Assembly: GCA_034336665.1 (NCBI GenBank) | Contig: CM067572.1 | Location: 4,022,286-4,086,285, forward strand | DNA length: 64,000 nucleotides | Reading direction: 5' to 3' | Source: Luscinia megarhynchos | Taxonomy: Eukaryota > Chordata > Aves > Passeriformes > Turdidae | Shown here: positions 13,624-23,849 of the stretch, piece after piece | Numbering within the stretch: the stretch's first letter is position 1 | Layout: every line of letters starts with the position of its first letter | The notes under the pieces: generated by a model | What the model saw: the letters and a program-made list of their open reading frames with translations, nothing else | Told to the model about the DNA's origin: nothing | Databases searched by the model: none | Translations under genes and position numbers: made by a program

Positions 13624-15359
13624 CTGAACAACACCAATCCCACGTTAGAAGCTTCTCACTGGACAAACCCTGCTGTGCTGCTGTCTGCACTCCACCCAAT
13701 CTTCAGCAGGGCAACAGCACAGTGATTATACCCAGAAATAGAAAATGTTCGCTCTAACAATAGAAGTGTATTTTCACTACAGATATGTAGGAATTTATTA
13801 TTCATTTGACTACACAGTAAAATGCCAGTAAGAAGAAACCTTAGTTCTAAACCTTGGTCTAACAGAACAGATTCTGCTGCACCTGTATCAGCAAACACAG
13901 AAGGATCTGTGCCTCTAATCAGTGCACTCAGCTCTTGTGTGTCCTAACAAACTGAACAGTTTAAGGCTCCATTTAGCTAAAGGGTTTGTTTGCAACAACT
14001 CACATCATGTACTCACTCATTACAATACAACTAATTAAATAATCAAACAGCCATCCATTAATTCAGTGTTATTTTAAAGGTCCATCTCTCCCTGATATAC
14101 TTCTAAGGACCTATACAAAGTATCTCTGTTAATATGCTTAGAGTCAACATTAATTACCAACAAACCCTTGAGTTTTAAAAACCGATTTTTAAATATCTGA
14201 TATAATAAATCTATTTTAATTACATGTTTCACTAATATTTACAAGTGCTATGAAGGTTACAGCTAGCACCTCTCCAAGTATCAGAAGTGCACTAATTGGA
14301 ATTCATTTTGCAGGCAAGAGCTGAATATTAATGTGCACTTATGGGACATGGTTTAGTGGTGGATTTGGAGGGCCAGGTTTATGGCTAGACTTGATGATCA
14401 TGAAGATCTTTTCCAGGCTGGTTTAGTGTTCAACATCCCACAGTTCAAACACAACAGAATGACACCCACACCAACCTTTTAGAAAACTGCTTCTCAGATG
14501 TCACTGTGATCTTGTTCTTCAGACGTTCAATGTGAACAGTGTTGCCCAAGTTCCCAGTTTTCCCATTGACCTTAACCTTCTCCTTCAGGAACTGTTCCTG
14601 TTTCAACATTAAAGAAATAGAACACTAGGGAATGGCACCCTAGGTATGGACTAGGGAAGGGACCCTAGTCAGGAAGCAACATTAAAAACCACCATTTACT
14701 TATGTCCTGACAGAAAAATTTAGAGTATATAAAATATAAAAATATTTTACAGCACATAATTATAAAAAATCACCCCCTGCTAAAGCAGAAATTAATGTAA
14801 AACAGCACTTTTTATGCAAAGGTATGAAGCATGCAATAAAACTAATACTTTTTAATGACAGTATTTTAAAGAACAGCTGACGATTTAACCCATTTAGAAT
14901 GCAGCTTTTCAACTGTAACTCAGTTACTGCACCAAGGCTTTTATTACACTATGCGTCACAAGTATGAGCAAAACCACGACTTACAAAATTCCCGGAATCA
15001 AAGATTCCATCTTCCACAGGATGGGTCAGGTCAAGGCAAAACTTCCAGGTTGACTTTTTGGATTTTCGGTCCTTTTGCTAAAACACCAAAGAATTCCTCA
15101 CCATTAATAAATTGTGCCGTAAAGAAAAAAAGAACTTTTATCCGACCCAGAGAGGGGACACACACGGCAGCGGGAGCGCCACCTCCCGGCCCGCGCGGCT
15201 CACTGCAGCCGGCTCGGTTCGGCCCGGCCCGGCCGCCCCCCACACGCAGCCCTCTCGGGAAAGCCCCGCTCGCAGCGGAACGGCCCGGGCTCCTCCCCCG
15301 TCCCACGGCTCCCTCAGCCGCCGCCGCCGCCGCCTCCCTCCCGCTCTCACCGGCGCCAT
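13479..15359 (-). CDS. RPL22L1: Ribosomal protein eL22-like 1, four coding exons
   Basis: Encodes a 122-residue paralogue of ribosomal protein eL22, a small basic RNA-binding protein. In known systems it can replace eL22 in the large subunit and also influences splicing and blood-cell development. Coding exons are 15351-15359, 14985-15077, 14476-14597 and 13479-13623. The phases close, all introns are GT-AG, and the protein length equals the usual family length. Signatures are [55 protein letters not shown] and the acidic tail ending SESEE. RPL22L1 is preferred over RPL22 because of the MAPQKDRK start, the tail sequence, and its position next to EIF5A2, SLC2A2 and TNIK. Splicing, full length and a TOP-type promoter argue against a processed pseudogene. 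Introns are 13624-14475, 14598-14984 and 15078-15350; the first of these holds a CR1 piece. Confidence 0.95.
14341..14435 (+). repeat. CR1 LINE fragment, 3' end, in the last RPL22L1 intron
   Basis: The start ATGGGACATGGTTTAGTGGT and the following GACTTGATGATCATGAAGAT match the CR1 3' region. It is antisense to RPL22L1 and ends about 40 bases before exon 3 on the plus strand. Confidence 0.8.
14476..14597 (-). CDS. RPL22L1: RPL22L1 coding exon 3 (residues 35-75)
   Basis: 122 bases, entering at phase 0 and leaving two bases (AG) of the Arg75 codon. It encodes [18 protein letters not shown] and [14 protein letters not shown]. The donor is GTTGGT, a less common but acceptable form. Confidence 0.95.
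14985..15077 (-). CDS. RPL22L1: RPL22L1 coding exon 2 (residues 4-34)
   Basis: 93 bases, 31 whole codons, starting [13 protein letters not shown] and ending DSGNF. Both ends have clean AG and GTAAG signals. Confidence 0.95.
15351..15359 (-). CDS. RPL22L1: RPL22L1 coding exon 1 (Met-Ala-Pro only)
   Basis: Only nine coding bases, ATGGCGCCG, followed directly by donor GTGAG. The start fits the family N-terminus MAPQKDRK and has a good Kozak context (GCGCC before ATGG). The exon is too short to show up as an open frame. Confidence 0.92.
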
Positions 15360-15382
15360 GGCGCTCCCGCCGCGCCGCTCCC

Positions 15383-15439
15383 GCAGAAAGGAAGTGCGGC
15401 CGGCCACGCCGCGCTTTTATAGCCGCGGTGGTGACGTCA
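15383..15439 (-). promoter_or_regulatory. RPL22L1: RPL22L1 core promoter: CRE, TATA box, 5'TOP start
   Basis: Reading on the minus strand, a perfect palindromic CRE TGACGTCA (15432-15439) is followed by a TATAAAAG box (15414-15421). About 27 bases after the first T of that box comes the pyrimidine tract CTTCCTTTCTGC (15383-15394). That spacing puts the start site at the C of the tract, as in 5'TOP messages whose translation is controlled by mTOR and LARP1. The 5'UTR would then be about 35 bases. The elements are seen directly; the start site is inferred. Confidence 0.75.
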
Positions 15440-15485
15440 GCGCGCCGGCGCGCGGGGCACGCCGGGAGGCGCCGGCGCTCCCGGG

Positions 15486-15496
15486 AAGATGGCGGC
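15486..15496 (+). promoter_or_regulatory. YY1-type motif AAGATGGCGGC
   Basis: An exact match to the extended YY1 consensus common in promoters of ribosomal and housekeeping genes. It lies about 95 bases upstream of the inferred RPL22L1 start site and points away from the gene. Binding is not shown. Confidence 0.55.
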
Positions 15497-15692
15497 GCTG
15501 GGACGGGCATGGCGTGTGGGGTTTCCCGGCGTTGTTCCCGCGGGACGGGACGCGGCCGCGCGCCTTCCTCTTCCTCCCGCACCGACCGCAAACCGCCCGT
15601 GCCTCGCCCCTGGAAGTGGCTGCGAAACCCCCTGGCAGCCCCCCGCGCTCCCATCACCGCAACCAGCACCATCTCCCCACAGCACTGACACC

Positions 15693-15698
15693 TTTATT
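15693..15698 (-). terminator. EIF5A2: Distal EIF5A2 poly(A) signal AATAAA
   Basis: A minus-strand AATAAA is followed downstream by GGTGTCAGTGCTGTGGGG and further GT-rich sequence, the arrangement of a strong cleavage site. If used, EIF5A2 transcription ends roughly 280 bases before the RPL22L1 start site. Confidence 0.55.
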
Positions 15699-16114
15699 AT
15701 TTCTGAAGCAAAACACACACACACGTACAAATCTTTCCCCTGATCGTTTCCACGGTGTTGAGAACAGTAACAGAGCTTCCCGAACAGTCACCGGCGCTGC
15801 CGCAGCAGCCGGGTCTGCTTACAACACACAGCACGGGACAAAAGGGGGTCTGCGATACAGCAAAGCACAGCAAACATCTCGGAGTTCAGCGGACCAAGTC
15901 TCTCTCGGATGCCAAATACTGCAGGGCCACGGTGCAGGTGCTGGAGAGCCTCCGAACGTGTCATGCCGCTCGCTCCAGGATCCACACCTTCAGAAACATT
16001 CCCGGACACTCGAGAGATCCTGAACAAGGTCTCTTTACAGCCTGAAGTTTAGTTCTACTGTAACAAACTACATTCTAATTACTCAACCGAAAAAAAAAAA
16101 AAATAATAGTGGGA

Positions 16115-16120
16115 TTTATT
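16115..16120 (-). terminator. EIF5A2: Alternative EIF5A2 poly(A) signal AATAAA
   Basis: A minus-strand AATAAA with a T-rich tract (complement of the A run at 16091-16103) directly downstream. It is a plausible alternative end for the EIF5A2 message. Confidence 0.45.
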
Positions 16121-19100
16121 GAATTTTGAATTCTGTGAGACTGACCTGCAGTAACCATAAGAGTTAGAACTGTCAACAAATTTGACTTCTTTACAGATTA
16201 TGTAAAATTATCTGCATTGTGAAACTACAGACCGTGCACCGTTTCTGGGTACACTTCAGATTAGAAAAACCTGCAAGAGAAACAATGAACTTCAGCTTAA
16301 AAAAAAACAGCCCTGAGAACATGGCTCAACCAGCAAGAGCCCAGTTGAAAAACCACCATTATAAGCAAAAAATTAGAAGGATCTATTGAATTCTCAAAGT
16401 ATTATTTGCCGACGTTTGAGGCAGGAAACACTGCAGTCTCTCCAATTTGTGAAGTAGTAAGAGAAACTCAACGAACAGGAGCCATAAAAAAAGCATTATT
16501 TGGAGTGGAAATACCTCTCACCACCTCCCTGTGTTCACAGGCTTTACTCTGAGCAATTGCCATCAGCTATAAGTTTATGGTTTTGACACAATTTAAGTGT
16601 TAAGACAGTAATACAGAACAAATACACCAGTAAGATTTGTTTTAAAGTAAAGCTATGAAAGGAGAACTTCCCTAAGCACTTGGTTATGGATATTAAAAAT
16701 ACACATCTCTATGGACTACTGATCACAAAGTTTGTTGCAACGATTCTGACAAGAAACTGAAACGTCTTACTTTGGAAAAAAGAAATGCCTCAAATACATG
16801 TTTTTAGAAGCAACTTTTAACCTTACTGAAACTTAGAGATTATGCTTTAAGACATGCTTATGTACCTATGGGAAACTTCATGCATGATGGTCTGCACTTC
16901 CATGGTGTCTGAAGTGCTTCACAAAGACAACTAAGTATATAAGAACAAACCTATAATGAAGTACTTAATCATTTAAATCTTGCAGAACTGAAGGTTGCAA
17001 TAGAAGGACATCTGAAAGTCCCAAGGAGGGCTCTTCCAGCAAGCTGGAGGTCATGAAACCTCGATCTTTAGATTGCTGTAGTACTTGAAAACTCCAGTCA
17101 GGCCAGGACTCCACTTGTAGGAACAGGGCTTAAACCAGCCCTGGTCCCAGAGAGCTTAGTGCGAGTAACTGCTCAGATTGTGGGCCAGTGACAGCAGGTG
17201 CCTGTCTTCCAACAAGCTTTTAGAGGACAGACAGGAACCTGAAAATAGACTAAAGCACTAGCAGAGCAAGGACAAATTCAAGTCTTGTAGTTTTCAAGCA
17301 TATTGGAAGTATTGGTAATACGGTGATGGAACTTGCATTTGTTTGACATAGCAACCTGTGACTTCCCAAGTGACACCACACGGCCCAGCTTGCTGTCAGC
17401 ATCATCAGCAATGGCTACAGTCACCTCCAAAGCCAACAACGCCTGACTTCCAGGTACCAGCTTGATGGAGAGGCAGAAGGGAGCACAGTGCAGACTAGCC
17501 TGAACTCTTCCTCATCCACTTCAGAACTGTTCTGGAAGCATTTAAATCTAGAGCTTCTTTTCAAAGCAGCTTTTCCATTTCAGTCAAGGTGCTATTTAGA
17601 GTTCACCTGCAACATGTTTTGTGCTAGGCAAGAGCGTGTGGCAGGTCCTACCTCTGCCAGGTGTCCCAGGGAGCTGTGCTTTATTACCAGTTACCAGAGT
17701 GTATTTATTGCTGTCTTTACCTTCACTGGTACTGCTCTCCCTGGCGTGGGAAGTCTGTGGACAATGCATACTTTTGCCACCTGCATTACACCTCCAAGGT
17801 TTGCTAAGCCCTGCCCCAGTGTTGCCAAGGGCAGCTCAGGACAGTTGCCATGAGCCCTTTAGGGACTAGAGAGTACAAACTATGAAGCTGAAAACATTTT
17901 AAGCAGTTGAGAGCAGCATGAAGTCCAACTCTGGCTGCCAAGTAGTGTGAATTGTGCGTGCTGTCCGGGGCAGCTTCTGTGTCATCCTCCATCAGCCACT
18001 GAGCATTAAGGCAAGTTCATGAAACAATTTATCAACTGTGAAGAGAGGTCTGAGCCATGGACTAAGGAAGTTTCCTGACTCATGAAGAGCCACCAAGTCT
18101 TAAAATTCCAGTTGAACACCTTAGACAGGAGCAGGCTAATTACCCTTCCATAACTATTGCTGTGAAGCCTTGTTAAGGTACTAAATAGAGGCATGCATGC
18201 ATGTTGCTATGACTCAGAACTCCCCAGGACAGAAGCCAGCTTTCCTAACTAGGTAGCAAGTTATTTACTTTTATAGTGAAACCATGGTTGTTCGGTATCA
18301 TCTGCCAAGTTTATGTTTTGAAAATACAATAGTTTTATTTTTTTTAAAAAAAAGAATCACATGCATTTAGTTTAGGCTCAATGCTACAGTTTGTCCCACT
18401 TTCTGAAAAATGTGTGGTCCCTGTGCTACAAAAATACGGTCTGAACCTGAAGGTTAAAACCTAAAGCTGGAAGCACTGCAACAGATTCCCATGGAGTTTG
18501 TCACCCTTTTATAGTTTAAGATAAATATAATAAAGGAAAGCAATTGAACTGCATTTTTCTATTTTATTTTCAAGTCTGACAAAGGCCTCGAGTGAAAGTC
18601 TATAGCTTTAACATCCATTCTCACCTTTGTGTCCCCTTGACCTATCTATGTCTTATCTACTCAATATTCCAACAGCCTGCCTAAACCACAGGTAGGCTTT
18701 TTTTTTTAAACCATTTTATCATTACAATAAGCCAACAAGTTGGCAAAGAAGAAAACAGAGGTAATACAGTTTAGTTGCACATGGCCACTGGGGCTTGGTC
18801 AAGCCAGCTGGCATTTCTGATCACTTGAGTTTCTTGGTCTAAAAGTTGTGATTGGCACCTACAGTTCTGCAAGAGTCCCAATCCACAAAGTACTTAAGCT
18901 TTAAAAAAAGGAAAAAAAAAAGCTACTTTTATTGTCAGTTCTACCTAAAGATGTCAAAAAAAAATACTATTTGTGCTCTAGGTCACTTTATAATCCTAGA
19001 TACCTACCAGCTTATCTAAAAGCCCCTGAATACTGTATTTTGTCTGTTCATACAGACAAACACTGTTTTGCTCAAGCAAATAAAAATATATCCACTAGTA

Positions 19101-19362
19101 ACACCTGATTGGTTTCTTAAATCCATAGCTGAAACCCACAGGAATGTTAAAATAGTTACAATTAAGGAATTAAAATCTCAGTGATTTTGAAAACTGCCAG
19201 TTAGCCTGCAACACTAATCCAGAATCCAGCACTGCTTTTTAACAATTCAAAAAGGAAATGAGGTTGCTTGTGAAGGCCAGAGCTTTGGTGACAATAAGGA
19301 CCAAATTTATAGATCTGTGGTTTGTCCAGACCTGAGCAGTTGCCCGAGCCTGGCTATCTTCT

Positions 19363-19422
19363 TTACTTGCAAGGCTTTATGGCTACAGCACATTCTTCAT
19401 TCATTGCACTTATGACAGATAT
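19363..19422 (-). CDS. EIF5A2: EIF5A2 coding exon 4 (residues 135-153, stop)
   Basis: 60 bases encoding [19 protein letters not shown] and TAA. The acceptor is CTTCCAG. It is short and easily missed, and was located by the conserved AVAIKPCK ending. Confidence 0.92.
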   Translation of the reverse strand: MSVISAMNEECAVAIKPCK

Positions 19423-22400
19423 CTGGAAGAGAAGACACAGAGGTGAGCTCCAGCCCAGGACACAGGAAGTGCTCCTAGAACTTAAAAACTTTTACACTTT
19501 AATATCTATCTCATCTCTTTTGAATGCTCCAGTACAAATGTCCTCCTCCATCTCCAAGGACCAATCCCCACCCTCAACCCCACTCTTCACAAAGAGATAC
19601 AAGTGGTCAATATCAGAGTAAGAATTCTTCATTGTATCATCAAGTGGGATTAATCATAACTGGTCTTGTCTGCCCTCCCTACTTACCTGCACATCTTCAT
19701 TGGCATTGAATTTTCCTTCTATTTCTTTCCCAAGATCTCCTTCTGGCAACTTTAGATCCTCACGAACTTCACCACTTTCAGTCAGCAGGGAGAGATATCC
19801 ATCCTGTATGCCTATCAGCTGCAAGGTGAAATTCATTTTTACAAGTTTAACACCAACAGTCACCAGTAGTAGCTTAATGTAAGCAGAAGGCAGTGAACTC
19901 TACCTGTTACAATAGTTCTCTAGTACTCTGTAACAGTTAAGAACCTTACTTAAATCCATTTTTTACAGAAGTTCAGTGGGCTGAGAGTTAGGGCAACTGT
20001 AGCAAAAGGCATCCCACTACCAAGAACCAACAGAACTCTGTTGGTTACTTCCCAGTAGGCAGGACACTAGAAACCCCATCTGTGTGATTTAGGAAATGTT
20101 CTGCTTCCGGGTCAGTGGTTCAGCTTTCTTCATGGGTGAATTAGAAACAATAACTGGAATGGTGTACAAAATACACAACAGTGTAACTATACACTTCTGC
20201 ATCTCACTGCATCTCTATGGTGAGATACTACCATTTACATTAAACACTAATGACCTAGGGAACATCCACCAAGCCCTGGACCACCTTTTATAATGCTGTT
20301 TTCAGCCTAATCAAAAGCCTGGGCTAAGGAGGACAGCTGTTTTGACAGAACAGGTTGAGGAATTTGGAACACGTAAAAGTAAGTAAAAATAATTTAGAAT
20401 CCCAGAACAATAAAGACCACCAAGATAACATTTAAGAATTTCTTGGAAGGTCTAAGCCCCAAGACAGGCTGGCCACACTTTATTCCAACAGCATCAACTG
20501 TCCTGAAGACACTAAAACTATTTGCTAAAACACTGAACTTGACCTTTGTCAAGCAATTGTAGCTTTCCAGATTATTGGAATGTGTCAGTTCCTGACCAGA
20601 ACTATTCCCAATGAAATGAGAAGACAGCAAATGTGTTACAGCTCAATCTGAACTGTGCTTTTAAGAGCTCACTAACCATATCACAGAAGACATTGCAGAA
20701 ATTGTTCCCTTCATACATATATATCACTGCAGAGTTCAGGAACTTCAAAACTATTTCATATCATCTAAAGCCACTTTCCCCACAAGGAGCAGAAAACACT
20801 GTGGCAAGTTAAAAGTTTAGGACTGTTTTGGGGATTAATTTACCCCATGAAAAAAATGAAACTATTAATGACAATTCATGCTTAGAGTCAAATTTAGTTA
20901 TGTGAGATCTTGATTCTCCATTAACTAGTATTAACTTGCAGCAAGGAAAACCTCTCTCCATATTCTAAAGGATGTGAGTACCACAAAGAATCCAGAAGTG
21001 GCCTTATAACAATAGCTAGAAAAAGCATGGTATGAACTGTCTATTACTTGTCATGCTTCAAGACTGCTACTCTGACCTGAAGTTCTTTATACACTAAGGA
21101 GCTCTCTCTCCATCAGTGAGTTTCAAGTTTTAGCAATTCAGTAAATGCTATGAGTTCAGCTGTGTCATGTCTAGACAGGCAAGCCCCATTAATTCTGACA
21201 ACAGTACTTAACTGAGAGGCAAATTTGGGGATGAAAAGAGTTTATGTGTGGTACTAAGAGTATAAAGCCTTGTACGACTTAACTCACCTGGTAATCATTC
21301 CTCTTGATATTTGGAACATCCATGTTATGAGTTGATGGGCAAATATCTTCATATTTTTTACCAGTGAAGATATCAATACCAACCAAGTGGACCTGTAAGA
21401 GTAGAAAAATAGCTTCAGTTACTGTTGATCCTGGAGAAGCAAGATGTTATTGCCATCAGTATTGCTGGTTCTACTCAGTTTCCTGTGAGATCATGTGCAA
21501 TCCCAGATTGTGCCTCAACCCTTTGCTTGTGGTATGAAAACATCCCTCACATCGAGAGGGGGCCTCTCACTCCCTTCCACAGCACACTACAGAAACCCTA
21601 CTGAGTGCAAGACCAGCCACTGTTATCTTCCACTGCCTTCTGTAGATTTACAGCACCAAGCTAAAAGTTCACAGTAGTTAAGAACATGTTTATTTTAAGA
21701 TCTAGCTGTTCCAACAAACAGGCAGTTAAGAGAAAACTAGGTGGTCATGCACAGATATCACAGCAGCTCCCACCTCCCTTTATGCCAGCTGCAATGCTTG
21801 CTGCAGCTAGAGTTTAGATGACCAGTTTAACTAGTTCTTCTCAGGTCCTTTCCCTCTCATGGCTGTTTCTATATTTAAGAAATTTGGATCTATCTATCAA
21901 AAAAGCCATAAATAAAAGGGGGAGGAGAAGGGAAAAAACTAGGAAGAGCTTGGTCTACTCTAGCTTGGACAAATCCCAAATACTCTACTCCCCTACACAT
22001 ATGGCACAAGGTTGTGGAAACTTATAAATCTCCTTAGTCTGTGCTTCTAACAGATTTGTCTCTAAACTGATACGCTCACCCTAAAGTGTGGCTGAATGAA
22101 TGAAGGGGGATTTCAGCCTTGCCCCAGGCTCTGGACAGCTGCATGAGCCAACTGCTTGGGCAGGGCTGCAGCCCCAGAGAGCGGCTAAGAACGTCCCTGC
22201 TGGGACACAGGCACTCCTCTCTCAGTGCTGGAATATGGAAAGAAGCTGCGAGGCAAAGGCAGCAAAACAGGGCCAGAGCAGGCCCAGAGAGTACCGAGTG
22301 TCCGCGGAGCTCCGGATTATGTAACACAGCACGGGCACTCCTGCTCCAACACCGCCACAGTAAAACTGCCGGCACGGGCAGACACAGAAGTGCTCTGGTG

Positions 22401-22928
22401 GGTAGTGACAGCACAACCCAACCACGCCCTAGTGATTTCATCAGCCCCCCTTCTAGAACTTACTCTACCCCACTACAGAAACTGGTTCTGTCACTATGAG
22501 CCTAAAACCTTTTTTTTAAAAAAAGTGTTAACAAGCTTTAAAGTTGGGAAAAAAACCCAACCCCCGTTTTCAATCCTTCCTGCTTTACATGACTGAAACC
22601 CCTTGGGCCAGCTCTGGAGCGATGAGACACCGCTGCGAGAAAGGCAAAGGCGGGACACGGAGCCAAGTGAAACGCTACACCCTTCCCTTCCCTTCCCCGC
22701 CGGCAGCCGGAGCCGCAGGAGCGCACACTGCGGGCGGTGCGACACCGCGCCGGCAGCGCTCACCTTGGCGTGGCCGTGCTTGCCCGTCTTGGAGGTGGAC
22801 ATCTCCACGATCTTGCAGGGGCGCCCCTTGAGCACCACGAAGCCGTTCTTGCGCAGCGCCGAGCACTGCATGGGGTAGGTGGAGGAGGCGCCGGCATCGC
22901 CCGTGGTGAAGTCGAGCTCGTCGGCCAT
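19363..22928 (-). CDS. EIF5A2: Eukaryotic translation initiation factor 5A-2
   Basis: Encodes a 153-residue eIF5A, the usual family length. eIF5A is the only protein carrying hypusine; it binds the ribosome near the E site and helps peptide-bond formation at polyproline-like stalls and at termination. Coding exons are 22764-22928, 21288-21392, 19687-19818 and 19363-19422, all phase 0 with GT-AG introns. The hypusine loop [12 protein letters not shown] is intact and the modified lysine is Lys50. It is followed by the N-terminal SH3-like barrel and the C-terminal OB-fold. The call of EIF5A2 over EIF5A rests on [13 protein letters not shown], the ending AIKPCK and linkage with SLC2A2 and TNIK. 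Introns 19423-19686, 19819-21287 and 21393-22763 hold nothing I recognise. Expression should start in the CpG island at 23.3 kb. Confidence 0.95.
19687..19818 (-). CDS. EIF5A2: EIF5A2 coding exon 3 (residues 91-134)
   Basis: 132 bases, 44 whole codons, [18 protein letters not shown] through [11 protein letters not shown]. It forms most of the OB-fold. Signals are TTGCAG before and GTAAGT after. Confidence 0.95.
21288..21392 (-). CDS. EIF5A2: EIF5A2 coding exon 2 (residues 56-90)
   Basis: 105 bases, 35 whole codons, from [17 protein letters not shown] to NIKRNDYQ. It completes the N-terminal SH3-like domain and the hinge. Confidence 0.95.
22764..22928 (-). CDS. EIF5A2: EIF5A2 first coding exon (residues 1-55)
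   Basis: 165 bases starting at ATG in the context CCGCCATGGC. It contains the hypusine site TGKHGHAK with Lys50. It is very GC-rich because it lies in the CpG island. Confidence 0.96.
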
Positions 22929-22962
22929 GGCGGTGCGAGGGGGAGGACTGGCGGCGGGGGGG
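22929..22962 (-). other. EIF5A2: EIF5A2 5'UTR part of the first coding exon
   Basis: A good acceptor (GTTGTCGCGCAG) lies 34 bases before the start codon, which indicates a spliced 5'UTR. Mammalian EIF5A2 also has a non-coding first exon. Confidence 0.65.
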
Positions 22963-23185
22963 CTGCGCGACAACGAGAGAGGGTCGGCTCGGAGCCCGGG
23001 CGGCGGGAGGGGGCGAGGGGGACGGACCCGGACCCAACCACCCACCGCGGGGAGCGCGGGCCGGGCCTCCCCCGCCCAGCACACGTGCGCGGCGGGCGGG
23101 ACCCGCCACGTGCCGCGGGCCCCCGGCCTCCCGCCCCCGGGCCTGCTTCGCACCCCTCCCTTCCCGTCCCCGCGGCCCCTGCTAC

Positions 23186-23310
23186 CTTGCGAGGAGGATC
23201 GGGGGGTGCCGGGGGTCGCGGCGGTGCCGGGGCGGCGGGGCGGGAGCGGGGCGGGAGCGGGGCAGGAGCGGCGGGCGCGGCGCACTCGCGCCCGACACCA
23301 CTGCGGCGGC
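23186..23310 (-). other. EIF5A2: Probable non-coding exon 1 of EIF5A2
   Basis: Donor CGCAAG|GTAGCAGG ends an upstream exon, and a short intron (22963-23185) leads to the acceptor just before the start codon. The upstream boundary is a guess set by the promoter elements at 23.35-23.39 kb. Confidence 0.5.
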
Positions 23311-23349
23311 CGGCGGGAAGGGGCGGCGCGGGCAGCGCGCGCACGGCCC

Positions 23350-23386
23350 GGCCCCGCCCCTCCACTTCCGCCGCCGCTCATTGGCC
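23350..23386 (-). promoter_or_regulatory. EIF5A2: EIF5A2 promoter elements: CCAAT, ETS, GC box
   Basis: On the minus strand a CCAAT box (23380-23384) is followed by an ETS-type GGCGGAAGTGG and a GC box within about 35 bases. This is the usual layout of a TATA-less CpG-island promoter. Confidence 0.55.
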
Positions 23387-23849
23387 CGCGGCTATTCCGC
23401 GGGGGGCGTGGCCTTGCAGCCCCTCCCCGAACCACGTGCCGGCGGCGCTTCCCGCGCCCGCCCACCCGCGCGCGGCGGCCACGCCCCCTCCCTGGCGCGC
23501 GCGGGCGGGCGCGCTCGGGGCGCTGCGGAGGCGCCGCTCCTCGGCCGCCAGGCGGCGCCGCGCTCCAACGCCTCCCCACAGCCCACAGCCGCGCCGCCAT
23601 CTTGGGCGGGCCGGGCGGCCCCCGTGCCTCAGAGCGGCTTGGCTGCGGGGTGGGAGATAGCGGAACGCGGGGGGAAGGCGTGTCCCCACAATGTCCCCCG
23701 AGCCGTGTGTGACCGTACACACAAACCTCCTTTGCCTCGTGTGCCCCCTCTCAGAGTAATCAGAAGCGAGCGTTTTGAAAGCATAATCGCCTAAGGGAGG
23801 GAGATGACTGAGATCCTTAGCGAGGTCTTCTGTTTGATATTCCAGTAAT

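Larger units (their letters stand above)
15150..15660. promoter_or_regulatory. CpG island over the RPL22L1 5' end
   Basis: Very GC-rich and CpG-dense sequence covers intron 1, exon 1 and the promoter of RPL22L1, ending where the EIF5A2 3'UTR is inferred to stop. Long open frames on both strands here (up to about 300 codons) come from base composition and are not genes. Confidence 0.8.
15675..19362 (-). other. EIF5A2: Probable long EIF5A2 3'UTR
   Basis: After the EIF5A2 stop there are about 3.7 kb with no recognisable gene and no recognisable repeat. Several minus-strand AATAAA signals occur, including 18928-18933, 18563-18568, 18334-18339, 17704-17709, 17680-17685, 16115-16120 and 15693-15698. 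Mammalian EIF5A2 is known for a long 3'UTR with alternative ends. The distal end is inferred from the last signal, which has the best downstream GT-rich sequence. Confidence 0.55.
22680..23660. promoter_or_regulatory. EIF5A2: CpG island at the EIF5A2 5' end
   Basis: About 1 kb of extremely GC- and CpG-rich sequence covers the first coding exon, the 5'UTR intron and the promoter. Open frames up to about 400 codons occur on both strands here but have low-complexity Pro, Arg, Ala and Gly composition and are artefacts. Confidence 0.85.

Noticed and set aside
15489..15743. 84-codon frame starting MAALGRAWRV just at the YY1 motif, as a divergent gene
   Set aside because: The ATG belongs to the YY1 motif; no family, no clear poly(A) signal, and the simple CA repeat falls inside the frame.
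14951..16023. Plus- and minus-strand frames of 210-300 codons around the RPL22L1 promoter
   Set aside because: They cross exons, introns and the promoter of RPL22L1; their composition is that of a CpG island.
22737..23712. Plus-strand frames of about 280-310 codons in the same island
   Set aside because: Shadows of GC-rich sequence with no domain, opposite to EIF5A2 exon 1.
22494..23720. 408-codon open frame on the minus strand across the EIF5A2 CpG island
   Set aside because: It merges EIF5A2 exon 1 with its promoter and intron; composition is low-complexity Arg, Pro and Ala, and a splice donor interrupts it.
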